A DNA stretch of 64,000 bases from Beroe ovata (lineage: Eukaryota; Ctenophora; Nuda; Beroida; Beroidae): positions 1 to 64,000 of the forward strand of contig CAMPET010000124.1 in NCBI GenBank assembly GCA_946803715.1, in the 5' to 3' direction. Position numbers and translations under genes: made by a program. This document shows positions 36,001-46,261 of this stretch, piece by piece; position 1 is the first letter of the stretch; the number at the start of each line of letters is the position of its first letter. The notes under the pieces were generated by a model. It saw only the letters and a program-made list of their open reading frames with translations. It was not told the origin of the DNA and searched no databases.

Positions 36001-38252
36001 CTTAGCCTTCTTCCATGTCCTCATCTATACCATCTACATTTCTCACGTGCGCCACTTTCCAATATGTACTGAGTTTTGTCTCACTGCAACATGTCGCCTG
36101 CAGCGGATAACAGAAAGCTGGCGGCGAAGGAGGACGCTATACAGCGTGTTATCCGGGCTATGAAGGAGTGTAGTGGCAGTGCGAGTGTGCAGGAAGCGGC
36201 TTGCAAAGCCATCATCAACCTCACGGCCAAAAACAGTGAGTAACTCATCACATGTTAAGTAATCCAATTGCCAGATTTTGTTGAAAATTAAAACTGGATG
36301 AGGGTTTCATGACTTCATGTTCCCTATAATGTATGATATCAGGATATCTATATTATTGCAGTGCCGAACAAGGTTTTATTGGGAGATCACGACGGTATAA
36401 ACGTGTTACTGAAGACCATCCAGCGTTACTCCAACAACCCGATAGTTATGGAGGCCGCCGTTACCGCACTACGGAACGTGTGTAACAAATGTGGTGAGTT
36501 ACGTCATGATGACGCACGCGCCGCGGTCATTATCCAATTAGATAATGGATAGCAATTATCATCATCTGATTCTGTGTCTCTCTTCTTCGTCATTCGTAAG
36601 TTGGTGTAATAGATGGTAGCGTACAGATCGTTCAATGATGTCGTAGCTTTGAAACTGGTCATTCAAAACTGTGGTATGGCCAGTGTAGAACAACCTTACT
36701 ACAGAACAGATCTTACTACACTGTGGACTCCTAATCGCAACTATTTCAGTGAACAATATCAACATAATAAAGGTGGAATCAAGACTAAACATCTTGTTAA
36801 CCGCTCTCGAGAGCTCACTCGCTCACTGCGCCCAAAACTCAGCCATTCAAAAAGCAGGATGCGACATAATCAGCTACGCCTGCGTCGATAAAGGTGAGTT
36901 TCTCACATGCGTGAGTGCGCGGCGTTCCCCATGAACACCTGGACAGAATTTCATGCGTTAGATATCTCACGCGTGACCTATGTGAGTGCTTTGTTTTGTG
37001 GTGCTTAATCGTGTGTGCGTGATACTTTCCTTCATAACGAGGCATAAAATCCCATGGTTACCTTTTGAAGTGCTGATCTTTATCAATATTTATTACGGCC
37101 GATTTGTGCCATTGTCCAATGTGTTCCATACACGACTCACTCGCCTTCAACAACACCCTTCCCGGTCATAATCATCTAATTAATTAATTAATGAGGTCAC
37201 AAGCTTATTAATCACGTGAACGACTTTTTCCCTCCGTTAGACTATGTGAACAAGTACTCGGACAACACCCTAAGAAGCATACATCATCGTCTTTTGTCAG
37301 ATTCAAGACATCGTCCACATCGGTAACCATGGAGCACGGCACCATCAATGTCGCTATAGCAACCGTAGTGAACCATGTTGCTATTGTACCCATCTATGTT
37401 GCTATAACACCCTTATATCTACAGCAACTCTTGAGCCTGTTAAAGAACGTTGCTTTCGCAACTTTAGAATTATAATACCATTGCATTTGCTAGCGTAATA
37501 TCTTTCTATCTTAATCTGATCCAGGTTTCTACGCTAATCCAACTGCTACTATACATATCTGTACAATTGCTATCATCTATCACATCTTCATTTTCACTTA
37601 TAATTCTTTGTGAGAGATTGGAGAATTTGTCTCTCCCACAGACTCCGCTACAAAAGTAATAGTAGATGATAGATGTAGTCCAATGTAACAAGCTTGAAGC
37701 ACAAAAAGCACGTTTTCACGCACCCACTTAAATGTTACAAATTATTAATGTGAATGTTGAATGTTGTCTGCTAAGGCGAAATGCTTTATCTTCATCTAAC
37801 CTTTGCTATACTTGGCGAATTTGGATTTTGACACTCAATTACTCGTATTCTTTAGGTTCTGTAATAAGCTTGCTTGATCTGAATTACTCCATTCCTTTAG
37901 ATTGAACTATAGAATGAGATTTTAGATACCTAATCTGACAGATCTTTATTTACCGCTCTTTATCCTTCGAATTTTGATCTTCGTTCTGAAAAGACAAAAA
38001 ATTCCCCTCAGAAACGGCTGAGGTTCTTGAGAACTCCTTCTCATCTTATCTGCTAAAGGTAAGATACTGCATTCGGGTCTTCCGTCCTACCTTCATACCC
38101 ATAGCACTTGATGATCATACACTATAATTTTGGTTCAATTTTAATGACAAATTTTGCAGCTAAACAAGAAGTACGGGACTCCTGAAGGCGACCCTAAGGT
38201 TGTAGAAGCTGTGAAGCGCGCGCAGAATAAAATAAAATCAGTCAAGCACTGA
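30024..38252 (+). CDS. Armadillo-repeat protein, about 804 residues, one exon per repeat
   Basis: Twenty exons join in frame: 30024-30129, 30314-30367, 32381-32535, 32660-32756, 32869-32982, 33215-33367, 33584-33715, 33791-33922, 34005-34136, 34299-34427, 34529-34660, 34788-34919, 35229-35360, 35501-35635, 35812-35943, 36104-36235, 36362-36493, 36750-36893, 38012-38058 and 38160-38252. A disordered acidic N-terminus (DESKSVDSLSLASRDRGLSL) is followed by about 14 armadillo-type repeats of roughly 44 residues with the typical QEAAC.AL.NLC ending and GG...V/I start. All introns from 32757 to 38011 are phase 1, and nine of the repeat exons are exactly 132 nt. Armadillo arrays form a superhelical protein-binding surface. 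I cannot assign an orthologue. The start at 30024 could be an alternative first exon if the upstream Gln-rich exons splice in. A stretch at 37241-37326 (DYVNKYSDNTLRS and stop) could be an alternative terminal exon. Confidence 0.82.
33002..33099. mobile_element. 98-bp MITE with 8-bp target-site duplication
   Basis: The element starts TTGTAGG and ends CCTACAA, with imperfect inverted arms tgtaggatttctccctacc and ggtagggaaaaaccctaca. It is flanked on both sides by the perfect 8-bp direct repeat ggaaacac (32994-33001 and 33100-33107). An 8-bp duplication fits hAT-, P- or Merlin-type DNA transposons. It sits in the intron between two armadillo exons. A related terminus (tgtaggattttaccctaccg) occurs at 41024 and its mirror. 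Confidence 0.85.
34215..34276. repeat. 16-bp tandem repeat (tactagaatctgctta)n
   Basis: About four near-perfect copies in the intron between armadillo exons 34005-34136 and 34299-34427, ending about 20 bp before the acceptor site. Confidence 0.8.
35650..35770. repeat. Imperfect (acacag)n repeat
   Basis: Repeats of cagacac and ggtcacagacact in an armadillo-gene intron. Confidence 0.7.
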
Positions 38253-39468
38253 TTTCGAAATCGAATGACACCTTGACACCACCAGAGAACATTTTCATCG
38301 TAGTGGTGTCAATTTTCATGAGTGTTGAGAAAAAACTGTTGCGAGATATGTTGAGAAATGAGAAAACTGAAGTGATGTATTTCAAGGACGGTTGTGAATA
38401 TATCCATGTAGACTGAATGCTGAAGAGCCCGAATCAAGTCAAAAACAGTAGGCATTTAGATGAAAATTAGTGACTACAAAGGTGGGTTCACTATTATATT
38501 TCATGGTTTTCTGGCTTTTCTGACAAATTATTCCTATTTCCTGCTAAAAAATCGCAAAAAATACAATGATTTGTGATAGATGCTTTGATGACGAAAAAGT
38601 GACCAAAATAATGTGATTTTATTATTGTTTAGATTTAAGGGAAGGAGTGCGTTTTGTGTCTGATCACGATATCATAAATCATGAAATCGGATCATTTGAT
38701 GTCCTGTTAGCTTTTTTAATCTTATTCTATTAGAACACGTTCTTCTTGCATAGATGTATGTGATTGTGAAACGTCACTTGATGTTTTTTAACTTGAATGG
38801 ATAAAATTCAGTTGAATAAGTTATTTTAATTTGTTATCGTCGTCAAGTCACTTATTATCATCTTTAAGTTTAAGTTTAAACCGGATTGAATTGAATTTGA
38901 TGACAATTGATATTAGGAAAGATTCGTCACCAATTGTAACCTGAGCAATATTGTTCAAGTTCAAGTTATCATAACCGTATTATGATTTTGAAAACCAAAA
39001 AAAATCGCCTGATTGTTATTTACGAAATTAAACTCAAATCTTTAAACGATGGATCACACCGGCCTCATGTGGTTGCTAAAAGTAAATTATAACGCGACTA
39101 ATTTAGACGGGAGATTGGCGCACGGAATCACTCTAATGAGTAATTTTCGATAAAATGTGTGCACTCGCAACAACGTGGGTCGGTGTGATTGGTGGAAATG
39201 GGTGTGTCTTCATCCAATCATTGCTCAGAGAGGAGCCCCTCAAAACTCAGCATCTCAATCCAACTGGACTGTTTTCTCCTCCCATCACTGTGGATGAGAC
39301 AATTTGGGGTGCGTGATTTACTTTAACTGACACTGACTCTATCCTTCATGCATTTTCGTAGGCTTTTCTACACAGATTTATCTTTATGTCAAATTATCAT
39401 TTATTTCTCTCTTGCAATAGCATTAACCCAATTAATAACAACGTCAAACTGAAACAGGAAGTAACAAA
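38253..39468. other. 3' end of the armadillo gene and intergenic DNA
   Basis: AT-rich sequence with no supported gene. The region nearest 39469 should hold the promoter of the secreted Lys-rich protein. A more GC-balanced stretch at 39100-39300 may be transcribed leader. Confidence 0.35.
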
Positions 39469-39846
39469 ATGAAGGTGACGTGTGTTCTGGTGGCTGCACT
39501 AGTGTTCCTTGTCGTGGCTCATGCGGCGGAGGATGAAGCTGGAGATGCCGTGTTGGCGGTTCCTGGCAGTATTGTTGATGGTATCAACGCTCTGAAGGAG
39601 ACCGTGGCGGCTTCTCAGACGGCCGAAGCCCCCGCCAAACCAAAACACAAGAAAATGACCCCGGAAGAGAGGAAGGCCGAAAAAGCGAGGAGAAAGGAGG
39701 AAAGGGAGGCGAAGAAGGCGGAGAGAGACGAGAAAAAGGCTGAGCGTCAAAAGAAGGTGGAAGCAGCCAGACAAGCTGCTAAAGCTAGTGGAGTACTGAA
39801 ACAGAAAGCCGCTGCATCTGATGCAGCTGCATCTCGAAGGATCTAA
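39469..39846 (+). CDS. Secreted Lys/Glu/Ala-rich protein with predicted single alpha-helix
   Basis: A single-exon frame of 125 residues. Residues 1-19 form a classic signal peptide (MKVTCVLVAALVFLVVAHAA) with likely cleavage before EDEAGD. A Pro-containing linker (AEAPAKPKHKK) leads to residues of about 55-105 with dense alternating Glu and Lys/Arg (PEERKAEKARRKEEREAKKA, ERDEKKAERQKKVEAARQAA). The i to i+4 charge pairing favours a long solitary helix. There is no Cys in the mature chain and the C-terminus is Ala/Ser-rich. I recognise no family. Basic secreted proteins of this composition occur in biomineral matrices and antimicrobial precursors, but neither role can be shown here. An aataaa-like signal follows near 40060. 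Confidence 0.7.
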   Translation: MKVTCVLVAALVFLVVAHAAEDEAGDAVLAVPGSIVDGINALKETVAASQTAEAPAKPKHKKMTPEERKAEKARRKEEREAKKAERDEKKAERQKKVEAARQAAKASGVLKQKAAASDAAASRRI

Positions 39847-40991
39847 AAATAATGACAGGGTTGAAGACGAGAAGAATATGAATATTTTCATTATAATTGT
39901 TTGATCATTGAATTCCTTTATGTGATTGTTTTTTGGGATCAATGAAATAACACTGTTCGATGAGGTACATTTGCACAATATGAATAATGCCAATAATTTC
40001 ATTGATAACAATCCATCGACATCCGACAATCGACATTCGTCAACAGTCAAGTACAGTAAAAATAAAGCAAAATAAATTGATAGCAAAATAAATTGACAGA
40101 GGCAATGACCAGTCAATCCATCCTTGATATAAAATAAACTGGTCGAACTTTAGGGGTTGGGGAATTCAATGAGCAAATTAACATGTCTTAGAGATCAATA
40201 AACTATTAACATTCAACAATACAAGGCGTCTCAAAAAGTGGAAAAAGGTAAACGTCCATATCATTATCTGAGCTTCTCTTCGGAGTTTCCACATAAAATT
40301 TGGATGCGCGATAGGTATTGGCATTTGGCAATAATTTCAAGTTCCTAGCTCAAAATATGCTCTTGTTATCATCTAAAAACTGCATTTCTAACGCTATCTA
40401 TAACTATCTATTTTACAGCAATAATAGATTCAATAATTGGTTATGATAGATAGCATGCATGATGCAACAAAAATAAAACTGTTGTTCTTACTAGCTTGTC
40501 CTAACCCCTAAAATGGGAACATTGTGAAGTGCTTGCCCACATTCTCAAAAAAAAGAGATAAGCAAGGACTGTATAATTTGTCTGGCTCAGGGAGGCTTCC
40601 ACACGTTGCGTGACTCTGCTCTACACTGTGAACTGAAAGCTAAATTGGCTCTTACTTAATCCATTGCCCTAATTTTATCACTTGTCATATGTTTTTTCGG
40701 TTTCCTGACCCAACCCAAACCCTAACCCAAGGGTTCTAAACGTGATTAAGTGGAAAAAATGTCTGGTCACGCGAGACCAAATCAGTTTTTTGCCTATAAC
40801 TTGTCAGGGAAGCATTTTGACCTGACGACACATGGGGTGAGTCCGAATCAGCGCCTAAAAATACGTCGATTCATGTCTGTTCTATCTGATACGAGACAAA
40901 AATAAGAATTTTCAAAAAATTAGGGCGATGAATCTAGTACGAGTGAATGCATTTGCCATTGTCACATAAGTGAGCGCGAGCCCAGAGAACT
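39847..40991. other. Intergenic, left of the palindrome
   Basis: AT-rich unique sequence with possible polyadenylation signals (aataaagcaaaataaattg) near 40055-40075. I see no gene. It is directly continuous with the left palindrome arm. Confidence 0.4.
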
Positions 40992-42167
40992 TCCTTCTTT
41001 CCCATGGTCGCCATAGTTGCAATTGTAGGATTTTACCCTACCGTCGGTGCGCGCGATTTTCAATCCGCCGGCCCATAGTTGCAAATGCATCATGGTCACG
41101 TGGTGTCATAGTCTAAAGTCTTGTCACCTGGTGTCATAGTTACGAAATGTATTTATAATGCTAATAATCAAATTAAACACTAGGGTGCTCTAAGCTCTTA
41201 TTCAATAACATATTCAATAACATATTTCAATAACAAGTTAAGAGCACTGCTCTTAACTTGTTATTGAAATATCACGAAAAAATAAAATATGCATGCGCGC
41301 AAGAAACAGTGGACAGATAACATTAACATCCGGCGCGGATGTTATCTGTCCATTGTTTCATGCGCGCAATTTGTCGATCGATGATAGACCCTGTCGAGAA
41401 TTTCGTTTCGCGTGCGGCGCAAACTTCGCGGCTTGCATCAGCGGTCTGGCATCGCCCGACAAGCGCGCAATTCAAGAAACAGCGGACAGATAGCATCCGG
41501 CAAGTTTCACACGCGCATTGCCGGATGTTATCTGTCCACTGTTTCTTGCGCGCGGCGCGCGCGCCTTCATCGAAGGCCGAAACGATCGATGAAGGCGCGC
41601 GCGCCGCGCGCAAGAAACAGTGGACAGATAACATCCGGCAATGCGCGTGTGAAACTTGCCGGATGCTATCTGTCCGCTGTTTCTTGAATTGCGCGCTTGT
41701 CGGGCGATGCCAGACCGCTGATGCAAGCCGCGAAGTTTGCGCCGCACGCGAAACGAAATTCTCGACAGGGTCTATCATCGATCGACAAATTGCGCGCATG
41801 AAACAATGGACAGATAACATCCGCGCCGGATGTTAATGTTATCTGTCCACTGTTTCTTGCGCGCATGCATATTTTATTTTTTCGTGATATTTCAATAACA
41901 AGTTAAGAGCAGTGCTCTTAACTTGTTATTGAAATATGTTATTGAATATGTTATTGAATAAGAGCTTAGAGCACCCTAGTGTTTAATTTGATTATTAGCA
42001 TTATAAATACATTTCGTAACTATGACACCAGGTGACAAGACTTTAGACTATGACACCACGTGACCATGATGCATTTGCAACTATGGGCCGGCGGATTGAA
42101 AATCGCGCGCACCGACGGTAGGGTAAAATCCTACAATTGCAACTATGGCGACCATGGGAAAGAAGGA
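40992..42167. repeat. 1.18-kb near-perfect palindrome ending at an N
   Basis: Arms of about 580 bp are exact reverse complements around a spacer of about 12 nt (aggccgaaacga) at 41574-41585. A 165-codon frame occurs on both strands with the same translation except for five residues at the centre, which shows the identity of the arms. The right arm ends at the base before the N at 42168. The left arm continues into ordinary sequence. Inside each arm are a 20-bp inverted repeat (caataacaagttaagagca), the TTGTAGG terminus, and all modules of the GC-rich dispersed repeat. Confidence 0.92.
41011..41084. mobile_element. Insertion of about 50 bp flanked by ccatagttgcaa direct repeats
   Basis: The 12-bp sequence ccatagttgcaa occurs at 41011-41022 and 41073-41084. 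Between them the sequence begins TTGTAGG and runs tgtaggattttaccctaccg tcggtgcgcgcg, matching the end of the 98-bp element at 33002-33099. It is probably a one-ended or internally deleted copy of the same MITE. The mirror-image copy lies at about 42075-42149. Confidence 0.55.
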
Positions 42168-42411
42168 NTCAATTGGTTTCAACAAGGATGGATTTATAGC
42201 CTTCTTAGGGGACTTTCATTTCTCCCTTTTGGTGATTCCATACAGGACATGTATTTAAACTTTTTCATTTATTGAATGTGATATTAGAGTTATTATATAT
42301 GAATCTTTAAGATTTTGATTTACACTTGGTAATGAATTTGCCCATTGTAGGCATCCTGTTAATGTACCGGATTTTGATGATAGTAATAATTATGAAGATT
42401 CTTCCTAGGTT

Positions 42412-43077
42412 ATGTCAAAAGCTGCTGAGATAGTGACTTGCAATGAAACAGCTGATGCTTTTCAAAAACAGTACTATGAGAAATTTGATAAGCAGGTTTG
42501 TTTCATGAGTGTTTTTTATCTTTGATTGAAATAGAGACATTTGTTTTTGAACTTATTGGAGACTTACCTTGTTCAAATCTGCCAGAGACACGGTACCCAT
42601 GGTCTTGTGAATATGTATATGCCAGATGCAACACTTTCCTGGAATGGAAATTCTGCTAAAGGGAAGTCAGAAATTGCAGAACTGTTGGGAAATTTGCCAA
42701 TGTCTACCTGCTCCATTTTTTCTGTAGATGCACAACCTGTCAACAAAAAAGTACGGTTACATTATTGCTTTTTATTATAAGATATATTTTAGAAAAGAAA
42801 GATTCTTTTGAGTCATTAATCTGCAAGACTTTTCTCCAACTCCGTACTTCATTATAGATTGTTTAATCAATGGTTAAGATGAAATTCACAAAAGTTAAAA
42901 AAATGTTTCCTTGTTATTTAGGCATTCAACAATGAAGCTATAATGATCTCTACTACTGGAACGATTAAGTTCACTTCAGACATCAAAGACTTTGCTCAGA
43001 CTTTTGTTCTACAAAAGACAGATACAAGAACAATGAAAATATCATATGACTGTTTCCGATTCTTGAATGACCTGTGA
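42412..43077 (+). CDS. NXT1: NXT1/NXT2-like mRNA export factor (p15)
   Basis: Three exons, 42412-42495, 42586-42750 and 42922-43077, all joined in phase 0, encode 134 residues; human NXT1 has 140. The protein has the NTF2 fold and forms a heterodimer with NXF1/TAP for bulk mRNA export through the nuclear pore. Family signatures are QKQYYEKFDKQR in the first helix, LVNMYMPDATLSWNGN, the QPVNKK loop, and the ending FAQTFVLQK ... SYDCFRFL. It could equally be called NXT2, since invertebrates usually have one gene. The stop is about 300 bp upstream of TTC12 on the same strand, but each gene has its own start and no shared transcript is implied. Confidence 0.88.
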
Positions 43078-43375
43078 CATCTTGATATGAGAGGAACTTT
43101 GTTAGATCCAAATTTTCATTTGATATCCTATTGCAGATAGGTTATTTGGCAATTTCTGTCACCAATGAAGATAAATAAGCCAGAATTCCTGATAAGCTTG
43201 TCAGATCCATTAGCTGAGTCCCAAATAATGACTTTACTTTATTTAACTGATATTATGTCAGTATTTATTCACAGTAGGTAGAACACATTTATATAACCTA
43301 AAGATAATTTAGTAAAGATCCTATAACCACATTGTTCTCTTCTTGACAGTATATCATCACAACTCTCATGTAAGG

Positions 43376-45823
43376 ATGGCTGGTCAGAGTCTAGATGATC
43401 TAGAGGAGTTTATCAAGAAAACTGAAAAGGCTCATGAGTTGGTAACGTTGCTGCAGTCTGAGGATTCAGATGTGGTAAAGAAGACACAAAATGAGATTGA
43501 CTCAATACTTTCTAATGACTGGGAGGAAGAAGAGGTCGAGGGATATGTAACTAAAGATGGTTTCAGTAAGTCGTCTATCAATAAGATTACGGATGATGAA
43601 CAAGTCCCGCCTACTGCTGTTCCAGGGGGTTTTGAAAATGTTCCAAGTGATCAGGCTGGTTTCATGAAAATGGTTGAAGATGATGCAAATAAACGAGCCG
43701 AAAGCAGGAAGAGAAAGGAGGAAAAGAGCAAGAGGAGAAGAGAAAACGGTAATGATTTCTTCAAGAAGGGTAAGTTTTCTGAAGCAATACAAGAATATGA
43801 TATTGCTATTAAACTGACTGGATGGAATGTTTCACTTTATACCAACAAAGCTCAGTGTTATATCAAGCTCAAAGACTATGAAAAGGCAATCGAAGTTTGT
43901 GATAAAGCTCTCTACATCGAGGAGGACTTTGCAAAGGCATACATCCAAAAATCAAATGCACTGATTGCTCAGAAAGATCCTACTGAGTCAGTGAAATGCT
44001 TGGAGGAGGCATTGTCTAAAGTGAGTCAATCCGACAAGTCAGTTGTGACTAAATACTTGACAAAAGCTAAGAAAATGATGGCAGTGGCAGAAGACAATGA
44101 AGAGCTTCTGAAGACTGTATCTCCTGAAAATCAGAAAGAGTTTCAACATTTCCTGTCAAAGTTCAATTCAAAGAAAGTCTTTGAAGCCACCATAGCATCA
44201 GAACTCCTGTTGAAAAGTGTACAACAATCGGCAACAAACACTCGATTGTTTAGGGCATTAGGTGGAATTGAAATAATCGTAAACCAGCTTATCAAACATT
44301 CAGAACACCCCATGCATGTAAACCTGTTCAATATTCTGAAGTCTGTTATAGAGACAGATCCGTTGTCATTCCATCACTGGATCTATTGTGAACCAACATC
44401 AAGCCTCACAGCACACTCAGAAAAAGACCAATACAGAATGTTAGTGCTGTTGCTCATGCAGAAAATAGTTTTTTCCGAATGTGAGGATGTCGTGAACTCA
44501 TTTTTGGAGTTTTTCTCTCAAGACTTGATGGAGAAAGTTTTTCTTGTCTGCTTTGATAAGAAGAGCACAAAAGCCATGACCGTATTGATCCTTGGGCGTG
44601 CAATACGGAACAACATTTTCATTTCCCGGTTCAAGGCAGAGGTCATCATGATGCTGAAGTCAATATCAGATTACATACCCCGCTTGGTGGAGGATGATAT
44701 TGCAGAGCAGAAGACTTGGATTGGTGGAATATCTGGTTTATCAATGTCCCCAATATCTAGGAAATATCTCGATCGGTCATTCTGGACAATATTTCATCCA
44801 TTGTTAGGTAAGGTGGTAAGTGGAGCAAGCATGTATTCTTGCTGGACTCAATCATCATTGATATTGGTACAGGATGCTTAACAGGAACTGCTTATGCTTA
44901 ATCGAATGTGACCGTTTCAGATTTTCTGATCAAGCAAGACAAAGACTCCATGATTGACGATATTTTGGCAGCTGGAATGAACTTTACTATTGACAGTTCT
45001 AACGTGGTGCATCATGGTGTGAATATCAGTAGTCAGTTGGTCAACCTTTGTGCTGATTTGAGATTTAAGAAAGCTCCTCTTCTGCTCAATAGAGTCTTGG
45101 AAAAGTGTCCAAATACCCTGCTAGCAGAAGACAAGGTTTGCAGATAGGTTAAATCAACAACTATGTTCCTCTTTCGTCACTTCGTTCAAAATGATTATCA
45201 TGTTATCATTCCATTTCAGGGGCAATTTTCGTCTTTGCTGAAAGTTATTCGCAGTCAGAAGAATATCGACTCAGAGAATCTGAGCACTGCGATAAAATTA
45301 CTGACGAGGACGACTGCTGTTTCCGCACAAGCAAGAAAGTGGGTGGTGAAGTACAGCATTCTGGACAGTATGCTGGAAATGCTGACTGAAAACGAAATCA
45401 CAAAAACATCATCCAAGGAGGCAATAGCAGTTCTATCCAATGCTGCCCTCTGTTGTGCCCACTGCTTCCAAGATGGTAAGGATTAATGAGGTCATATATT
45501 ACTCATCTACCAGGTCAAATAGAATTTACCTGAATATTAGCAAACGTCGACCCTAACCCATTGAAAGTTAACAATCAAATTCAAAAAGTCTACCTTACCA
45601 TGCTTGGTTTTCAGAGAGTGTATGCAAGAAGCTAGAAGTTGGCGTGGTTGATACAATGATAAGACACGCCAAGGCAGACAAGGGTCTGGTCATCCAACAG
45701 AATGCCGCCATAGCACTAGCCCGTCTAGCCACAAACAATCCCCTTCTCCTACAGAGACTAAGGGATCTCAGGGGTCTGGAGATACTGCATTCCCGCTTTT
45801 CTCTACCTGAGCAGAAATCTTGA
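43376..45823 (+). CDS. TTC12: TTC12 (TPR and armadillo-like, axonemal dynein assembly)
   Basis: Exons 43376-44807, 44921-45135, 45220-45475 and 45615-45823 join in frame to 703 residues; human TTC12 has 705. In vertebrates TTC12 is a cytoplasmic factor for assembling ciliary dynein arms. The N-terminal helix MAGQSLDDLEEFIKKTEKAH matches the family start; an in-frame Met 11 codons upstream is less likely. A charged helix (ANKRAESRKRKEEKSKRRRE) leads into three TPR units (KGKFSEAIQEYDIAIKLTGW, KLKDYEKAIEVCDKALYIEE, then KDPTESVKCLEEALSK). The C-terminal half is armadillo/HEAT-like and ends with QQNAAIALARLATNN and LRDLRGLEILHS, close to the human C-terminus. The first exon is unusually long (477 codons). 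Confidence 0.93.
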
Positions 45824-46261
45824 AATGAGATTTGTTCTCTCTCGTCAGAAAAGGGCTTCTGGTGACATATCCGGGATATAATTTGAGTAAAGTTTCAGTT
45901 TGATAGCCTTGAGTCATGAGTGGTATCAGTTTTCAGTATCTTACCCATTGTAAGTTAATAGCGCACTCTATGTAAATAGTATCTGTAAATATCTTCTATT
46001 TGTTATCAGATGTGATCCACAATTTATGTATTTATAACTTGATGTTACTATGGTATCTACCTCACCTATATTACTTATTAGTACATTAGTGTTCCTAATA
46101 CTGGTATTATTCTCAGCCCTAGTTTCACTTTGAAAATGAACTTTCAGTATTGATTAGAGTTTATTCATTCAATAGATCCACATCGAATTCTCTATCCTTC
46201 TTTAGGTGAATGTAAACTGTACCATGACGTGATAACACGACAACAAACAAGCACTACAATC

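Noticed and set aside
37241..37326. Extra armadillo exon ending at TAA
   Set aside because: Joining exon 36750-36893 directly to 38012 keeps frame and gives a longer conserved-looking tail, so this is at most an alternative end.
40720..40740. Telomere-like ccctaaccc in the sequence aaaccctaacccaag
   Set aside because: One copy only; no array.
41323..41866. Matching 165-codon and shorter frames on both strands, possible gene pair
   Set aside because: They are mirror images inside the palindrome, made of GC-rich repeat modules, with no recognisable domain or start context.
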